Assembly (NCBI GenBank): GCA_026874595.1
Contig: CM049308.1
Location: 91,887,624 to 91,951,623, forward strand
DNA: 64,000 nucleotides
Source of the DNA: Sipunculus nudus
Taxonomy: Eukaryota > Annelida > Sipuncula > Golfingiida > Sipunculidae
Reading direction: 5' to 3'
Below the pieces are notes generated by a model. That model did not search any database, was not told the DNA's origin, and worked only from the letters and a program-made list of their open reading frames with translations. Below are positions 63,808 through 64,000 of the stretch, piece by piece; positions within the stretch are counted from its first letter, which is position 1; every line of letters starts with the position of its first letter. Position numbers and translations under genes: made by a program.

Positions 63808-64000
63808 TTTTTAGCTCAGCTGACTATAAATCATCTGAGCTTTTGTAGTGGTCCATTGTCCGTTGTCCGTCCGTCTGTCTGTCCGTCCGTAGATGTGGCA
63901 CGTTTTGAAACCGTAAGACCTAGGAATCCAAAATTTGGCATAATGTTAGATGTCCCCAAGATCTCCTACGAAGCCCAAAACTCCAGGTGTCCAACCCAAC
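63808..64000 (-). repeat. Composite repeat, copy G, cut by the window edge
   Basis: Hairpin end AGCTCAGCTGACTATAAATC at 63813-63841, GTCC microsatellite, then the same core as copies A, D and E (GATGTGGCACGTTTTGAAAC, GACCTAGGAATCCAAAATTT). The last ~20 bases jump to a phrase (GGTGTCCAACCCAAC) that in copy D lies about 1.5 kb deeper, so this copy has an internal deletion. Confidence 0.75.

Noticed and set aside
1..64000. tRNA or rRNA genes
   Set aside because: I found no cloverleaf with A and B boxes or rRNA core sequence by eye. A covariance-model search would be decisive and could not be run.

Overview
This is a window of animal nuclear DNA: AT-rich, with spliced genes bearing GT/AG introns, long repeat-filled introns, and several families of DNA transposons plus a LINE remnant. 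A lophotrochozoan, most likely a bivalve or other mollusc, is my inference. It rests on the repeat style (hairpin-ended elements, GTCC/GGAC microsatellites, GGTGGCGCCACC arrays) and on a secreted Sushi plus chitin-binding protein. No species can be named from the sequence alone.

Four protein-coding genes are supported. (1) TIMM50, minus strand, 5' part only: exon 1 (5915-6365) and a 32-nt exon 2 (2860-2891); the catalytic-domain exons lie beyond the left edge. (2) A kelch-like (BTB-BACK-Kelch) gene, minus strand, with an uninterrupted coding exon at 14707-16479. (3) A complete five-exon gene, plus strand, 19719-23432, encoding a 207-residue secreted protein: signal peptide, Sushi/CCP domain, two CBM14-like chitin-binding domains. 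(4) FNTB, the beta subunit of protein farnesyltransferase, plus strand, 31355-61557, reconstructed from 14 coding exons with consistent phases into a 431-residue protein that keeps the zinc ligands Asp, Cys and His.

Layout: 1-6.4 kb is TIMM50 with a 1.1-kb tandem repeat and a Tigger/pogo element in its introns. 6.7-11.2 kb is a composite repeat carrying a nested 2-kb TIR element. 11.2-14.7 kb is mostly featureless, with one MITE and one unassigned ORF. 14.7-23.4 kb holds the kelch-like and chitin-binding genes. 24.0-27.5 kb is a composite repeat with an internal ~338-bp array. 27.5-31.3 kb is intergenic. 31.3-61.6 kb is FNTB, whose introns hold most of the repeats, including a LINE 3' end and a ~180-bp tandem array. 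61.6-64 kb holds small Tigger-like MITEs and the edge of another composite repeat.

The genes belong to unrelated pathways (mitochondrial import, probable ubiquitin-ligase adaptor, extracellular chitin binding, protein prenylation) and form no functional cluster. The most unusual content is the repeat family with two fixed, different ends: an AGCTCAGCTGACT hairpin and a GACCCATGGGTC palindrome, with variable cargo between. All gene-internal copies whose direction can be read have the same orientation relative to host transcription. A second notable point is a triplicated 3' splice site and exon start at one FNTB exon.
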